Positions 15,505 through 24,435 of a stretch of DNA of 48,867 bases are shown here, piece by piece. Each line of letters starts with the position of its first letter. Within the stretch, counting starts at the first letter, position 1. A model generated the notes under the pieces. That model searched no databases, had not been told where the DNA came from, and saw nothing but the letters and a program-made list of their open reading frames with translations. The translations under genes were made by a program, and so were the position numbers. Location of the stretch: the NCBI GenBank assembly GCA_902489595.1, contig CABUAS010000003.1, forward strand, positions 1 to 48,867. Reading direction: 5' to 3'. The DNA is from an uncultured Oscillospiraceae bacterium. GTDB lineage: Bacteria > Bacillota > Clostridia > Oscillospirales > Acutalibacteraceae.

Positions 15505-16545
15505 GTGATATTTACCACGATATGGAATAAACTATTTCCCATACTTATAGCAATTTTATTTTTTGAAATTATTATTGTTATTCACGAGGGCGGTCATTTT
15601 TTTGCCGCAAAACTGATGAAAATCAAAGTAAATGAATTTGCAGTCGGAATGGGTCCTAAAATCTTTTCTTTCACAAAAGGCGAAACGAAGTATTCGCTCC
15701 GCTCTATACCGTTCGGCGGTTACTGCGCTATGGAGGGTGAAAGCGAAGATTCCGATGAAGACGGTTCATTTTCAAAAAAAAGCGTCGGTGCAAGAATGCT
15801 TGTGTGTGCAGCAGGCGCAGTTATGAATTTAATACTTGGCTTTATCATTATTTTCTGTCTTATATGCAGTCAGGATTTAATCGGCACACCGACCGTTGCC
15901 AAATTTGAGGATAACGCTCCGAGTTCACAGTGCGGACTGCAGGCAGGCGATGAAATCAGAAGTATAGACGGTATGCGTATTTTTACTTCAACCGATGTGC
16001 AGACGGGTCTTTCACGTTCAAGAGACGGCAAGGTACAGATGACTGTTTTAAGAGACGGCGAGCCTGTTACGCTTGATATTCAGTTTGATATGGACGATTA
16101 TGAGGGTACGCCGATAATTCATATGGATTTCTGGCTGCTCGGTGTTGATAAAACGCCTGCCCGTGTGATTTCAAATGCCGGCAAGGTCTTTGTTTCGTAT
16201 ACAAGAATGGTATTCCTGTCCGTTCACGATTTAATCAGCGGCGTGTATAAAGTGTCCGATTTGAGCGGACCTGTGGGAGCAGTCAGCGCCGTGTCGGATG
16301 CTGTTAAAACGAACGGCTCGTCGGCATTTCGTATGATGGCACTGCTTACCATTAATATAGGTCTTTTCAATCTGTTCCCGATTCCTGCGCTTGACGGCTG
16401 GCGGCTGTTTTTGCTGATAGGCGAGGGCATTACCCAAAAAAAGCTTCCGCCGAAATGGGAATATGCCATAAACGGTATCGGTCTTGCACTGCTGCTTGCT
16501 TTAATGGCGTTTGTAACCTTCTCGGATATAACAAAATTATTTTAA
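15505..16545 (+). CDS. rseP: Site-2 metalloprotease RseP/RasP
   Basis: An intramembrane zinc protease of 346 residues that cuts anti-sigma factors and other membrane peptides. The zinc motif H27-E-G-G-H31 sits in the first membrane segment, a single PDZ domain covers about residues 125-205, and the third metal ligand is D297 in NLFPIPALDGW. About four membrane segments are expected. I place the start at GTG 15505, with AGGGGCGG about 6-8 nt upstream; that ribosome site lies in what looks like a fragment of the TAGGGGCGGA repeat. Confidence 0.93.
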   Translation: MIFTTIWNKLFPILIAILFFEIIIVIHEGGHFFAAKLMKIKVNEFAVGMGPKIFSFTKGETKYSLRSIPFGGYCAMEGESEDSDEDGSFSKKSVGARMLVCAAGAVMNLILGFIIIFCLICSQDLIGTPTVAKFEDNAPSSQCGLQAGDEIRSIDGMRIFTSTDVQTGLSRSRDGKVQMTVLRDGEPVTLDIQFDMDDYEGTPIIHMDFWLLGVDKTPARVISNAGKVFVSYTRMVFLSVHDLISGVYKVSDLSGPVGAVSAVSDAVKTNGSSAFRMMALLTINIGLFNLFPIPALDGWRLFLLIGEGITQKKLPPKWEYAINGIGLALLLALMAFVTFSDITKLF

Positions 16546-16578
16546 TGTTTTAAATAATCTAATTAAGTGGTGAAAAAT

Positions 16579-17631
16579 ATGATTAAAAGAAGAGAAACGA
16601 AAAAAATCAAACTCGGCAATACCTTTATCGGCGGCGACGCTCCGATTTTAGTGCAGTCTATGCTCAACATTCCTGCATCAAATATTGAAGGCTCGGTTGA
16701 GCAGGCTAAGGAGCTTGCGGCGGCAGGCTGTCAGGTTATCCGCTTTGCAATTCCGAATGAAGATGCGCTCGACTTGATTGAGCCTATTAAAAATGCAGTT
16801 AATGTTCCGCTTGTTGCAGATATTCATTTTGATTACAGACTTGCGCTCGGCGCAGCAGAAAGAGGCATTGATAAAATCAGAATCAACCCCGGCAATATCG
16901 GCGATGAATCACGTGTTAAAGCTGTTGCCGATATGTGCAGGCAAAAAGGACTGCCTATCAGAATAGGTGTAAACAGCGGCAGTCTTGAAAAAGAAATTCT
17001 TGCAAAATACGGTGCGCCGACTCCCGAGGCTATGGTTGAGTCTGCACTTTACCACGCATCTCTTCTGGAAAAATTTGATTTTGATGATATCGTAATTTCA
17101 ATTAAATCATCTGATGTTAATACAATGATAAATGCTTATGAACTTGCATCCGAAAAATGCAGTTATCCGCTTCACCTCGGTGTAACAGAGGCAGGAACGG
17201 AGCGTATGGGAATTATTAAATCCTCTGTCGGCATCGGCTCTCTTTTAACAAGAGGTATCGGCGATACAATCCGTGTAAGCCTGTCGGATAAGCCTGTTAA
17301 AGAGGTGTTTGCAGGCTTTGATATTTTAAAGGCAGTCGGTCTTAAAAAGGACTGCCCGTATCTTATTTCCTGCCCCACCTGCGGCAGAACAAAGATTGAT
17401 TTAATAGGTCTTGCAAAGCAGGTTGAAGAAAGGCTTCAGGACTGCAAAAAGCCGATAAAGGTTGCCGTTATGGGCTGTATTGTAAACGGACCGGGCGAGG
17501 CAAGAGAGGCTGACATCGGTATTGCAGGCGGCGACGGCAACGGTCTGATATTTAAAAAGGGCGAAATTCTCAGAAAAGTGCCCGAAGATAAATTACTTGA
17601 TGAATTGATGAAAGAGATAGATAAATTATAA
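16579..17631 (+). CDS. ispG: 4-hydroxy-3-methylbut-2-enyl diphosphate synthase
   Basis: IspG (GcpE), 350 residues, an iron-sulfur enzyme turning MEcPP into HMBPP. The 4Fe-4S ligands are in SCPTCGR and MGCIVNGPGEA. The TIM-barrel part carries VPLVADIHFDYRLAL and IRINPGN. The ATG at 16579 lies 6 nt after GTGGTGA; the GTG at 16567 is less likely. Its stop overlaps the polC start by one base. Confidence 0.96.
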   Translation: MIKRRETKKIKLGNTFIGGDAPILVQSMLNIPASNIEGSVEQAKELAAAGCQVIRFAIPNEDALDLIEPIKNAVNVPLVADIHFDYRLALGAAERGIDKIRINPGNIGDESRVKAVADMCRQKGLPIRIGVNSGSLEKEILAKYGAPTPEAMVESALYHASLLEKFDFDDIVISIKSSDVNTMINAYELASEKCSYPLHLGVTEAGTERMGIIKSSVGIGSLLTRGIGDTIRVSLSDKPVKEVFAGFDILKAVGLKKDCPYLISCPTCGRTKIDLIGLAKQVEERLQDCKKPIKVAVMGCIVNGPGEAREADIGIAGGDGNGLIFKKGEILRKVPEDKLLDELMKEIDKL

Positions 17632-20600
17632 TGAATTTGTTTAAAGATTATTTTTCCGCTTATGTTGATGCTTTTCAGCTTTCAAGCCTTGAAAACGGGC
17701 AGATTGTACGGTTTGCCGTTAAAAAAGAGGAAAGAGAACTGCTTGTGGTTCTTGCACTTGACGAGCTTGTTGAATATTCGGTTTTCAAGTCGGCTGAAAA
17801 CAGCATAAAAAATAATATGAATTTAAAAAAGGCTACGATAAAGCCAAGGTACATAAGCAGCCTTTTTGAAATAAATTACTTTCCGTCTGTTGTGGAATTT
17901 GTAAAAAAGAAAAATTCCGCCGCCAACGGTTTCTTTGACGGGGCAGACATAGAATTTGATAATAATCAGCTTCTTATTAACCTGAAAAAGGGCGGCAAAG
18001 ATATTTTAACCGCACAGAAAGTCAATGAAGATATTGAAAATGTTATGCTTGATTTGTTCGGCATTGATGTCAAGGTTTCTTTTAATGAGGTTGAAACGTT
18101 TGATATTGAAAAGGCTGTAAAAGAGGCTGTTGCCGAAAAGCAGGCAGAAGAAAAGAAAATCAAAGAAGAGCAGGAAAAGAATGTTAAGCATACATTGCTC
18201 GGCAATTTTCCTATTTATATAGATACGGCAAGAACGATTTTCGGCAGAACTATTAAAGAAACGCCTAAGCCGATGAGCGACGTTAATATTGACGACGGCG
18301 TTATAACAGTCTGGGGTGATGTTCTTAAAACAGATGTTAGAGATACCAAAAGGGGCGACAGTAAAATCTTTACCTTTGATATTTCCGACTATACCTCGTC
18401 CGTAACCTGCAAAATGTTTGACAGCAATAAGGTTATTCAGCCTGTTATTGATAAAATCAGCAGTGCAAAAACGCTTATTGTCAAGGGCGGTTATCAGTAT
18501 GATAAATTTGCCAATGAATTTGTGCTTCGCCCCAATGATATTGCAACTGTTTTGAAATCCGAAAAAGAAGATACGGCAGAGGAAAAGCGTGTAGAACTTC
18601 ATCTGCATACCTCGTTTTCGGATATGGACGGTATGTCATCGCCGAAATCGCTTATCAACCGTGCAATTAAGTGGGGTCATAAGGCAATCGCAGTAACAGA
18701 CCACGGTGTTGTGCAGGCTCTGCCTGAGGCTTACGGCGCGGCAAAAGGCAAGATTAAATTAATCCTCGGTATGGAGGGTTATGTTGTTGATGATGAAAAA
18801 TATCCTGATTTTATGGATTTGAAACTTAAGGAATTCAGGCGTCATCATATAATTCTGCTTGTAAAAGAAGATACATCAATGGATGAGTCTATACCGAAAG
18901 AAGAACGCAAATACGGCAGAAAAAATTTGTATGAACTCATTTCTTCTTCAAATATTAAAACCTTTAAGTCACGCCCGCTTATACCCAAAAGTATGCTCGC
19001 CAAAAAGCGTGACGGTATTATTATCGGCTCTGCCTGTGAGCAGGGCGAAATTTATCAGGCAATTTTAAGCGGTGCAAATCACGAAGAACTTTTAAAACTT
19101 GCTTCGTTTTATGATTATCTTGAAATTCAGCCAAACGGAAATAATGCATTTATGATTCGCTCAGAAAGGGATATTCACGAAAATATTCACACCGAGCAGG
19201 ATTTGATAGATATAAATAAAAAAATTATTGCGCTTGCAGATGAACTCGGCAAGCCTGTTGTTGCAACGGGCGACGTTCATTTTCTTGATGAAAAGGATTC
19301 AAAATTCCGTGCAATTCTTATGGCGTCAAAAGGCTTTGACGATGCCGACAATCAGGCGCCGCTTTACTTCAAAACTACAGATGAAATGCTTTCTGATTTT
19401 GCGTGGGCAGGCGACAGGGCAAAGGAATTTGTTATCGACAATCCGAATAAAATTGCCGATATGATTATGGATGATATTCCTCCTATTCCTCCCGGAACTT
19501 TCCAGCCGCATATTGACGGAGCAAATGAAGAACTTACCGAAAAATGCTGGAATATGGCAAAAGAACTTTACGGCGACCCTGTGCCTGATTATGTTGCAAG
19601 CCGACTTCAGCGTGAACTTGATTCAATTATAGGTCACGGATTCGGCGTACTTTATGTTATCGCGAAAAGACTTGTTGAGGAAAGCGAGCGAAACGGTTAT
19701 TTGGTTGGTTCACGAGGTTCCGTAGGTTCATCCCTTGCTGCCCATTTCGGCGGTATATCAGAGGTTAATCCGCTTGCACCTCACTATTATTGTAAAAATT
19801 GTAAACACAGCGAATTTTTCCTGCACGGCGAATATGGCTCGGGCTTTGACCTCCCTCCTAAAAACTGCCCTGAGTGCGGTGCACCTATGAAGCGTGACGG
19901 CCACGAAATTCCGTTTGAAACGTTCCTCGGCTTTGACGGCGATAAAGAGCCTGATATCGACCTTAATTTCAGCGGTGAATATCAGTCACGCTCACACAGA
20001 TATACGGAAGAGCTTTTCGGTAAGGAATACGTGTTCAAGGCAGGAACAATGGCAACCGTTGCCGATAAAACGGCATACGGCTATGTTAAAAAGTATCTTG
20101 AAGAACGAGGATTAAAGGTTTCCCGTGCCGAAGAGGACAGGCTTACCGCAGGCTGTACCGGCATCAAGCGAACAACAGGTCAGCACCCCGGCGGTATGGT
20201 TGTTGTGCCTGATAAGTATACTGTTGAGGATTTCACACCTATTCAGTATCCGTCAAATGATGCATCAAAAGGTACATACACAACGCATTTTGACTTTAAA
20301 AATTCACTCCACGATACGCTTTTAAAGCTTGATGAACTCGGTCACGATAATCCCACATTATATAAGTATCTTGAGGATTCAACCGGTATTCCCGTTATGG
20401 ATGTTGATTTGAGCGACCCTAAACTCTATCAGCTTATCACATCGACAGAGCCTATCGGCGTATCGCCTGAGGATATTGACTGTAATACGGGCACGCTTGC
20501 AATTCCCGAAATGGGCACGCCGTTTGTTATTGGTATGCTTGAGGAGGCAAAACCCAAAACGTTTGCAGATTTGCTTCAGATTTCAGGTCTTTCACATGGT

Positions 20601-21437
20601 ACCGATGTTTGGCTTGGTAATGCACGAGATCTTATCCAGAACGGCGTATGCACAATTTCAGAGGTTATCGGCTGCCGTGATGATATTATGACCTATCTTA
20701 TTCATAAAACAGAGAAATATGAAAGAGAAACGGGAAAGGAATCGCCGCTTTCCAAAAAAGACTGTTTTAAAATTATGGAATATACCCGAAAGGGTAAAGC
20801 GCCTAAAGAACTTCCGGCTTATGAAGAGGCTATGAAAACAGTAGGCGTTGAGCAGTGGTATATTGATTCCTGCTACAAGATTAAGTATATGTTCCCCAAG
20901 GCACATGCCGCTGCTTACGTTATCGCGGCGCTTCGTCTTGCGTGGTACAAGATTTATTACCCGATTCATTTTTACTCGGCTTACTTTACAGTTCGCGGCG
21001 GTGCTATTGACGCTGTAGCCGCTGTTGAGGGCAAGGCAGCCGTTAAAAAGAAGATGGACGAGTTTAATGCCAAAAAGAAAAATAATCTTCCGATTACGGC
21101 TAAAGAAGAATCAACTTACGTTGTAAACCAGATTGTTATAGAAATGCTTGCAAGAGGCATTGAATTTTTGCCTGTTGATATTTATAAGTCAGATGCTCGT
21201 GTTTACCGTATTGAAGACGGCAAAATCAGACTTCCGTTCGGTGCAATCGACGGTATAGGCGAAAATGCCGCCAAGGCTATTGCAGATGCAAGAAATGACG
21301 GCGGCGGTGATTTCATTTCTTATGATGATTTGATGGGGCGTGCAGGTATAGGCAGAAGTGTTGTTGATTCCCTTAAAGAGGCAGGCGCACTCGGCGATAT
21401 GCCCGAATCAACACAAATTTCGTTTTTTGGTTTTTAA
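17631..21437 (+). CDS. polC: DNA polymerase III PolC lacking the 3'-5' exonuclease domain
   Basis: The Gram-positive replicative polymerase, 1268 residues against about 1430 usually. In order: N-terminal domain, OB fold (about 215-315), PHP domain beginning H324-L-H326, polymerase palm with D775 and D777 in PDIDLNFS, a zinc module with C721, C724, C746 and C749, HhH region, and C-terminal domain. In other PolC proteins a DnaQ-like exonuclease of about 170 residues is inserted in the PHP domain just after the EGYVVDD motif. Here E382-GYVVDD is followed after only 16 residues by H405-H-I-I-L-L-V, the sequence that normally resumes after the insertion. No DxETTG-type motif is seen anywhere. The frame is intact, so this looks like a clean domain absence. 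Confidence 0.95.
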   Translation: MNLFKDYFSAYVDAFQLSSLENGQIVRFAVKKEERELLVVLALDELVEYSVFKSAENSIKNNMNLKKATIKPRYISSLFEINYFPSVVEFVKKKNSAANGFFDGADIEFDNNQLLINLKKGGKDILTAQKVNEDIENVMLDLFGIDVKVSFNEVETFDIEKAVKEAVAEKQAEEKKIKEEQEKNVKHTLLGNFPIYIDTARTIFGRTIKETPKPMSDVNIDDGVITVWGDVLKTDVRDTKRGDSKIFTFDISDYTSSVTCKMFDSNKVIQPVIDKISSAKTLIVKGGYQYDKFANEFVLRPNDIATVLKSEKEDTAEEKRVELHLHTSFSDMDGMSSPKSLINRAIKWGHKAIAVTDHGVVQALPEAYGAAKGKIKLILGMEGYVVDDEKYPDFMDLKLKEFRRHHIILLVKEDTSMDESIPKEERKYGRKNLYELISSSNIKTFKSRPLIPKSMLAKKRDGIIIGSACEQGEIYQAILSGANHEELLKLASFYDYLEIQPNGNNAFMIRSERDIHENIHTEQDLIDINKKIIALADELGKPVVATGDVHFLDEKDSKFRAILMASKGFDDADNQAPLYFKTTDEMLSDFAWAGDRAKEFVIDNPNKIADMIMDDIPPIPPGTFQPHIDGANEELTEKCWNMAKELYGDPVPDYVASRLQRELDSIIGHGFGVLYVIAKRLVEESERNGYLVGSRGSVGSSLAAHFGGISEVNPLAPHYYCKNCKHSEFFLHGEYGSGFDLPPKNCPECGAPMKRDGHEIPFETFLGFDGDKEPDIDLNFSGEYQSRSHRYTEELFGKEYVFKAGTMATVADKTAYGYVKKYLEERGLKVSRAEEDRLTAGCTGIKRTTGQHPGGMVVVPDKYTVEDFTPIQYPSNDASKGTYTTHFDFKNSLHDTLLKLDELGHDNPTLYKYLEDSTGIPVMDVDLSDPKLYQLITSTEPIGVSPEDIDCNTGTLAIPEMGTPFVIGMLEEAKPKTFADLLQISGLSHGTDVWLGNARDLIQNGVCTISEVIGCRDDIMTYLIHKTEKYERETGKESPLSKKDCFKIMEYTRKGKAPKELPAYEEAMKTVGVEQWYIDSCYKIKYMFPKAHAAAYVIAALRLAWYKIYYPIHFYSAYFTVRGGAIDAVAAVEGKAAVKKKMDEFNAKKKNNLPITAKEESTYVVNQIVIEMLARGIEFLPVDIYKSDARVYRIEDGKIRLPFGAIDGIGENAAKAIADARNDGGGDFISYDDLMGRAGIGRSVVDSLKEAGALGDMPESTQISFFGF

Positions 21438-21452
21438 CCGTATAAATTTTTA

Positions 21453-21488
21453 TTGACACAAGCGATTTATTATGGTAGCATATTACCA
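21453..21488 (+). promoter_or_regulatory. Promoter and candidate operator of the histidine operon
   Basis: TTGACA (21453-21458), 17-nt spacer, TAGCAT (21476-21481). The -10 is overlapped by the inverted repeat TGGTA-GCATAT-TACCA (21473-21488), and TAGCA repeats at 21492-21496. A repressor site here would block transcription. The leader is under 45 nt, too short for a T-box. Confidence 0.55.
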
Positions 21489-21522
21489 CGTTAGCACGAT
21501 AAAGTGAAAGAGGTAATACAGA

Positions 21523-23142
21523 ATGAAAAGATATGCAAAACTGACTCCAGAAGGCAGCAGAGATTTGCTTTTTGAAGAGTGCGACGATAAAAAGGAAATA
21601 GAAACTACATTGTCGTCACTTTATAAAGAAAATAATTACCGCAAGGTAATTACACCCACTATTGAATATTTTGATGTTTTTAAAAGCGATAATACGGGCA
21701 TTGAGGCAGACGAAATGTACAAACTCAGTGACAGCTGGGGAAGAACAACAGTTCTCCGCCCCGACAACACAATGCCGATTGCCCGTCTTGTTGCAACAAG
21801 GCTTACGAAAGAGGATTTTCCGGTAAGGCTTTATTATAATCAGAATATTTTTGTCCGTAACAAGGCGCTTGCAGGCAGAACAGATGAAATCGCACAAAGC
21901 GGTATTGAACTTATCGGTGACGGTTCACTTGATGCAGACCTTGAGGCACTCTCAATGGCTGTTGAGGCTCTCAAAAGAGTTAAGATTAATTCATTTAAAA
22001 TAGAAATCTGCCATGCAGGATTTTTCAATGCTGTACTTAATAATATGAATATTACTTCAACCGAAAGGGCAGACATCTGCAATCTTATCGAGGGCAAAAA
22101 CTATGCCGCTTTAGGCGATTTGCTAAACAGACTGGGGGCAACGGCTGAAACGGCAGTTCTTCATAAACTGCCAAGGCTTTTCGGCGGTATCGAAGTTATT
22201 GACGAGGCTAAAAAACTTTACAGAAATGATGATGCAGATAAAGCGCTTGACTACCTTAAAACTGTTTATGAAAAAATGCAGGCAATGGGCATTGCAGACT
22301 GTGTTATGATAGATTTGGGTCTTGTAAACCGTTCAAATTATTACACGGGAATTATTTTCAGAGGCTATGCCGAGGGTTCAGGTGTAACCGTTCTTTCAGG
22401 CGGTCGGTATGATAACCTTATCGGTGAATTCGGTCTTGATGCGCCTGCTATCGGCTTCGGTGTTGATGTTACGGCGCTTACAAACGTTATTAATGAAGTA
22501 ATCAATGTTGAGCGCCCGATAAGAATTGCTCTTACAAAAGGCAGACTTGAAAAAAGTTCTGTTTCTCTTTTCAAAAAAATGGGTCTTGATACGGCAGAAC
22601 TTGAAAATAAAGGCAGACGGCTTATTCTTCCTGTCGGTAAATATGAGGCGGTTCTTTCAAAAGCGCCTGATGTAATTACTTATGTTGAGCACGGTGTGTG
22701 CGATATCGGCGTTGTCGGCAAAGACACTATTGTTGAGCACGGCAGTTCGTTTTATGAGGTTATAGACCTGAATATAGGCAAATGCAGATTTGCGCTTGCC
22801 TGCCCGAAGGGTACTGACTTTTTCTCGGGTCATAAGCGCAAAACAGTTGCGTCCAAATATCCTAAGGTTGCAAAAGAATTTTTCAAATCAAAGGGTATGG
22901 ATGTTGATATTATCAAAATTGAGGGCAGTGTGGAACTTGCCCCGCTTTTGGGACTTGCAGACGGTATTGTTGATATTGTTGAAACAGGTTCAACACTTAA
23001 AGAAAACGGGCTTGAGGTCGTTGAAGAAATTCTGCCGATTTCAGCCAGAGTTATTGTAAATATGGCTTCAATGAAACTCAGAAAAGATGAAATAGAGGCG
23101 TTTCTTGCTGATATGGAAAAGGCAAGTAAGTCGGAAATGTGA
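21523..23142 (+). CDS. hisZG: HisZ-HisG fusion, ATP phosphoribosyltransferase
   Basis: A 539-residue protein joining the two subunits of the short-form ATP phosphoribosyltransferase, which starts histidine synthesis. Residues 1 to about 320 are HisZ, a catalytically inactive histidyl-tRNA synthetase paralogue that carries the feedback site (motif 2 region TVLRPDNTMPIARL, later YYTGIIFRGY and SGGRYDNLIGEFG). From about residue 331 the short HisG begins (RPIRIALTKGRLEKS), with the PRPP loop near ADGIVDIVETGSTLKENGL, to residue 539. HisG of about 209 residues and HisZ are usually separate neighbouring genes. AGAGGTAA precedes the ATG. The frame runs through the junction without a stop, so I judge it a true fusion. 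Confidence 0.92.
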   Translation: MKRYAKLTPEGSRDLLFEECDDKKEIETTLSSLYKENNYRKVITPTIEYFDVFKSDNTGIEADEMYKLSDSWGRTTVLRPDNTMPIARLVATRLTKEDFPVRLYYNQNIFVRNKALAGRTDEIAQSGIELIGDGSLDADLEALSMAVEALKRVKINSFKIEICHAGFFNAVLNNMNITSTERADICNLIEGKNYAALGDLLNRLGATAETAVLHKLPRLFGGIEVIDEAKKLYRNDDADKALDYLKTVYEKMQAMGIADCVMIDLGLVNRSNYYTGIIFRGYAEGSGVTVLSGGRYDNLIGEFGLDAPAIGFGVDVTALTNVINEVINVERPIRIALTKGRLEKSSVSLFKKMGLDTAELENKGRRLILPVGKYEAVLSKAPDVITYVEHGVCDIGVVGKDTIVEHGSSFYEVIDLNIGKCRFALACPKGTDFFSGHKRKTVASKYPKVAKEFFKSKGMDVDIIKIEGSVELAPLLGLADGIVDIVETGSTLKENGLEVVEEILPISARVIVNMASMKLRKDEIEAFLADMEKASKSEM

Positions 23143-23154
23143 TGAGGTGTAATG

Positions 23155-24435
23155 ATGAAGATTACAAAAGCAAACGGTAAAGCCGAATATGAACTTATTG
23201 AAAACCTGAAAAAAAGAAACGGCGAAACCGATAAAAAAATAGTTGAAATTGTAACCTCCATTATAGAGGGTGTAAAGCAGGGCGGCGATGAGGCAGTCCG
23301 TGAGTATACTGTTCGTTTTGACGGCAGTGTGCCTAAGAAAACGGTTATCGAAAAGGCCGAACTTGCAGAATATCTTGATTTTGTTGATGATGATTTCAAA
23401 AAAGCAATCATTGACGCTAAAAATAATATTTATGATTTTCACAGCAGACAGGCGCAGCAGACGTGGATGACTACAAAAGAAAACGGCGTTATAATGGGTC
23501 AGCGTATCCGCGGACTGCATAGGGTTGGTATTTATGTGCCGGGCGGTACTGCGGCTTACCCGAGCTCTGTTTTAATGAACGCAATTCCTGCAAAAATTGC
23601 AGGAGTTAAGGAAATTATTATGGTAACGCCTCCGTCAAAAGACGGCACACCGAATCCTAATATTATGGCAGCCGCTGCCGTTGCAGGCGTTGATAAAGTG
23701 TTTCTCTGCGGCGGTGCGCAGGCAGTTGCCGCACTTGCATACGGCACTGAAAAAATTCCGAAAGTTGATAAAATTGTAGGCCCCGGCAATATCTTTGTTG
23801 CAACTGCTAAAAAACTGCTTTACGGCGTAGTTGATATTGATATGGTTGCAGGTCCGTCCGAAATTCTGATTGTTGCCGATAAATCGGCTAAGCCCGCATT
23901 TCTTGCGGCTGATTTAATGAGTCAGGCAGAGCATGACAAAATGGCGTCTTCGATTCTTTTAACGACATCGGAAACGGTTGCAAGGGCTACTGTTAAAGAA
24001 ATTGAAAAACAACTCAAATTTCTTGAAAGGCAGGAGATTATTGAGCAGTCATTTAATGATTACGGCGAAATTATTGTTTGCGAAAATCTTCGGCAGGCGA
24101 TTGATTTTGCAAATGAACTTGCACCCGAGCACCTCGAAATGTGCGTTGAAGAACCACTTAAATATATCGGTATGATTGATAATGCAGGCTCTGTTTTTCT
24201 TGGCAATTACAGTCCCGAACCGCTCGGTGATTATTTTGCAGGTCCGAACCATGTTCTGCCTACAAGCGGCACGGCAAGATTTTTCAGTCCTCTATCGGTA
24301 GACAGTTTTGTTAAAAAATCTTCCTTCATTTATTATACAGAGGAAGAACTTAAAAAAGTTAAAGATGAAATTATAACCCTTGCAGACAGTGAGGGGCTGA
24401 CTGCTCACGCAAACAGCATTAAGGTGAGATTTTAA
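23155..24435 (+). CDS. hisD: Histidinol dehydrogenase
   Basis: HisD, 426 residues, oxidises histidinol to histidine in two NAD-dependent steps. Visible landmarks are YVPGGTAAYPSSVLMN, GPGNIFVATAKK, GPSEILIVAD, SQAEHDKMASSI, and the catalytic histidine segment APEHLEMC. GAGGTG (23144-23149) lies 5 nt before ATG 23155 and only 2 nt before ATG 23152. It follows hisZG by 12 nt; a lipoprotein gene starts directly at its stop. Confidence 0.96.
   Translation: MKITKANGKAEYELIENLKKRNGETDKKIVEIVTSIIEGVKQGGDEAVREYTVRFDGSVPKKTVIEKAELAEYLDFVDDDFKKAIIDAKNNIYDFHSRQAQQTWMTTKENGVIMGQRIRGLHRVGIYVPGGTAAYPSSVLMNAIPAKIAGVKEIIMVTPPSKDGTPNPNIMAAAAVAGVDKVFLCGGAQAVAALAYGTEKIPKVDKIVGPGNIFVATAKKLLYGVVDIDMVAGPSEILIVADKSAKPAFLAADLMSQAEHDKMASSILLTTSETVARATVKEIEKQLKFLERQEIIEQSFNDYGEIIVCENLRQAIDFANELAPEHLEMCVEEPLKYIGMIDNAGSVFLGNYSPEPLGDYFAGPNHVLPTSGTARFFSPLSVDSFVKKSSFIYYTEEELKKVKDEIITLADSEGLTAHANSIKVRF

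Noticed and set aside
18006..18608. Long open frame antisense to polC (200 codons), and similar long antisense frames across the window
   Set aside because: They mirror codon bias of the real genes, lack ribosome sites and show no domain.
21437..21523. T-box or attenuator leader for the histidine operon
   Set aside because: Fewer than 45 nt lie between the predicted start of transcription and the gene.
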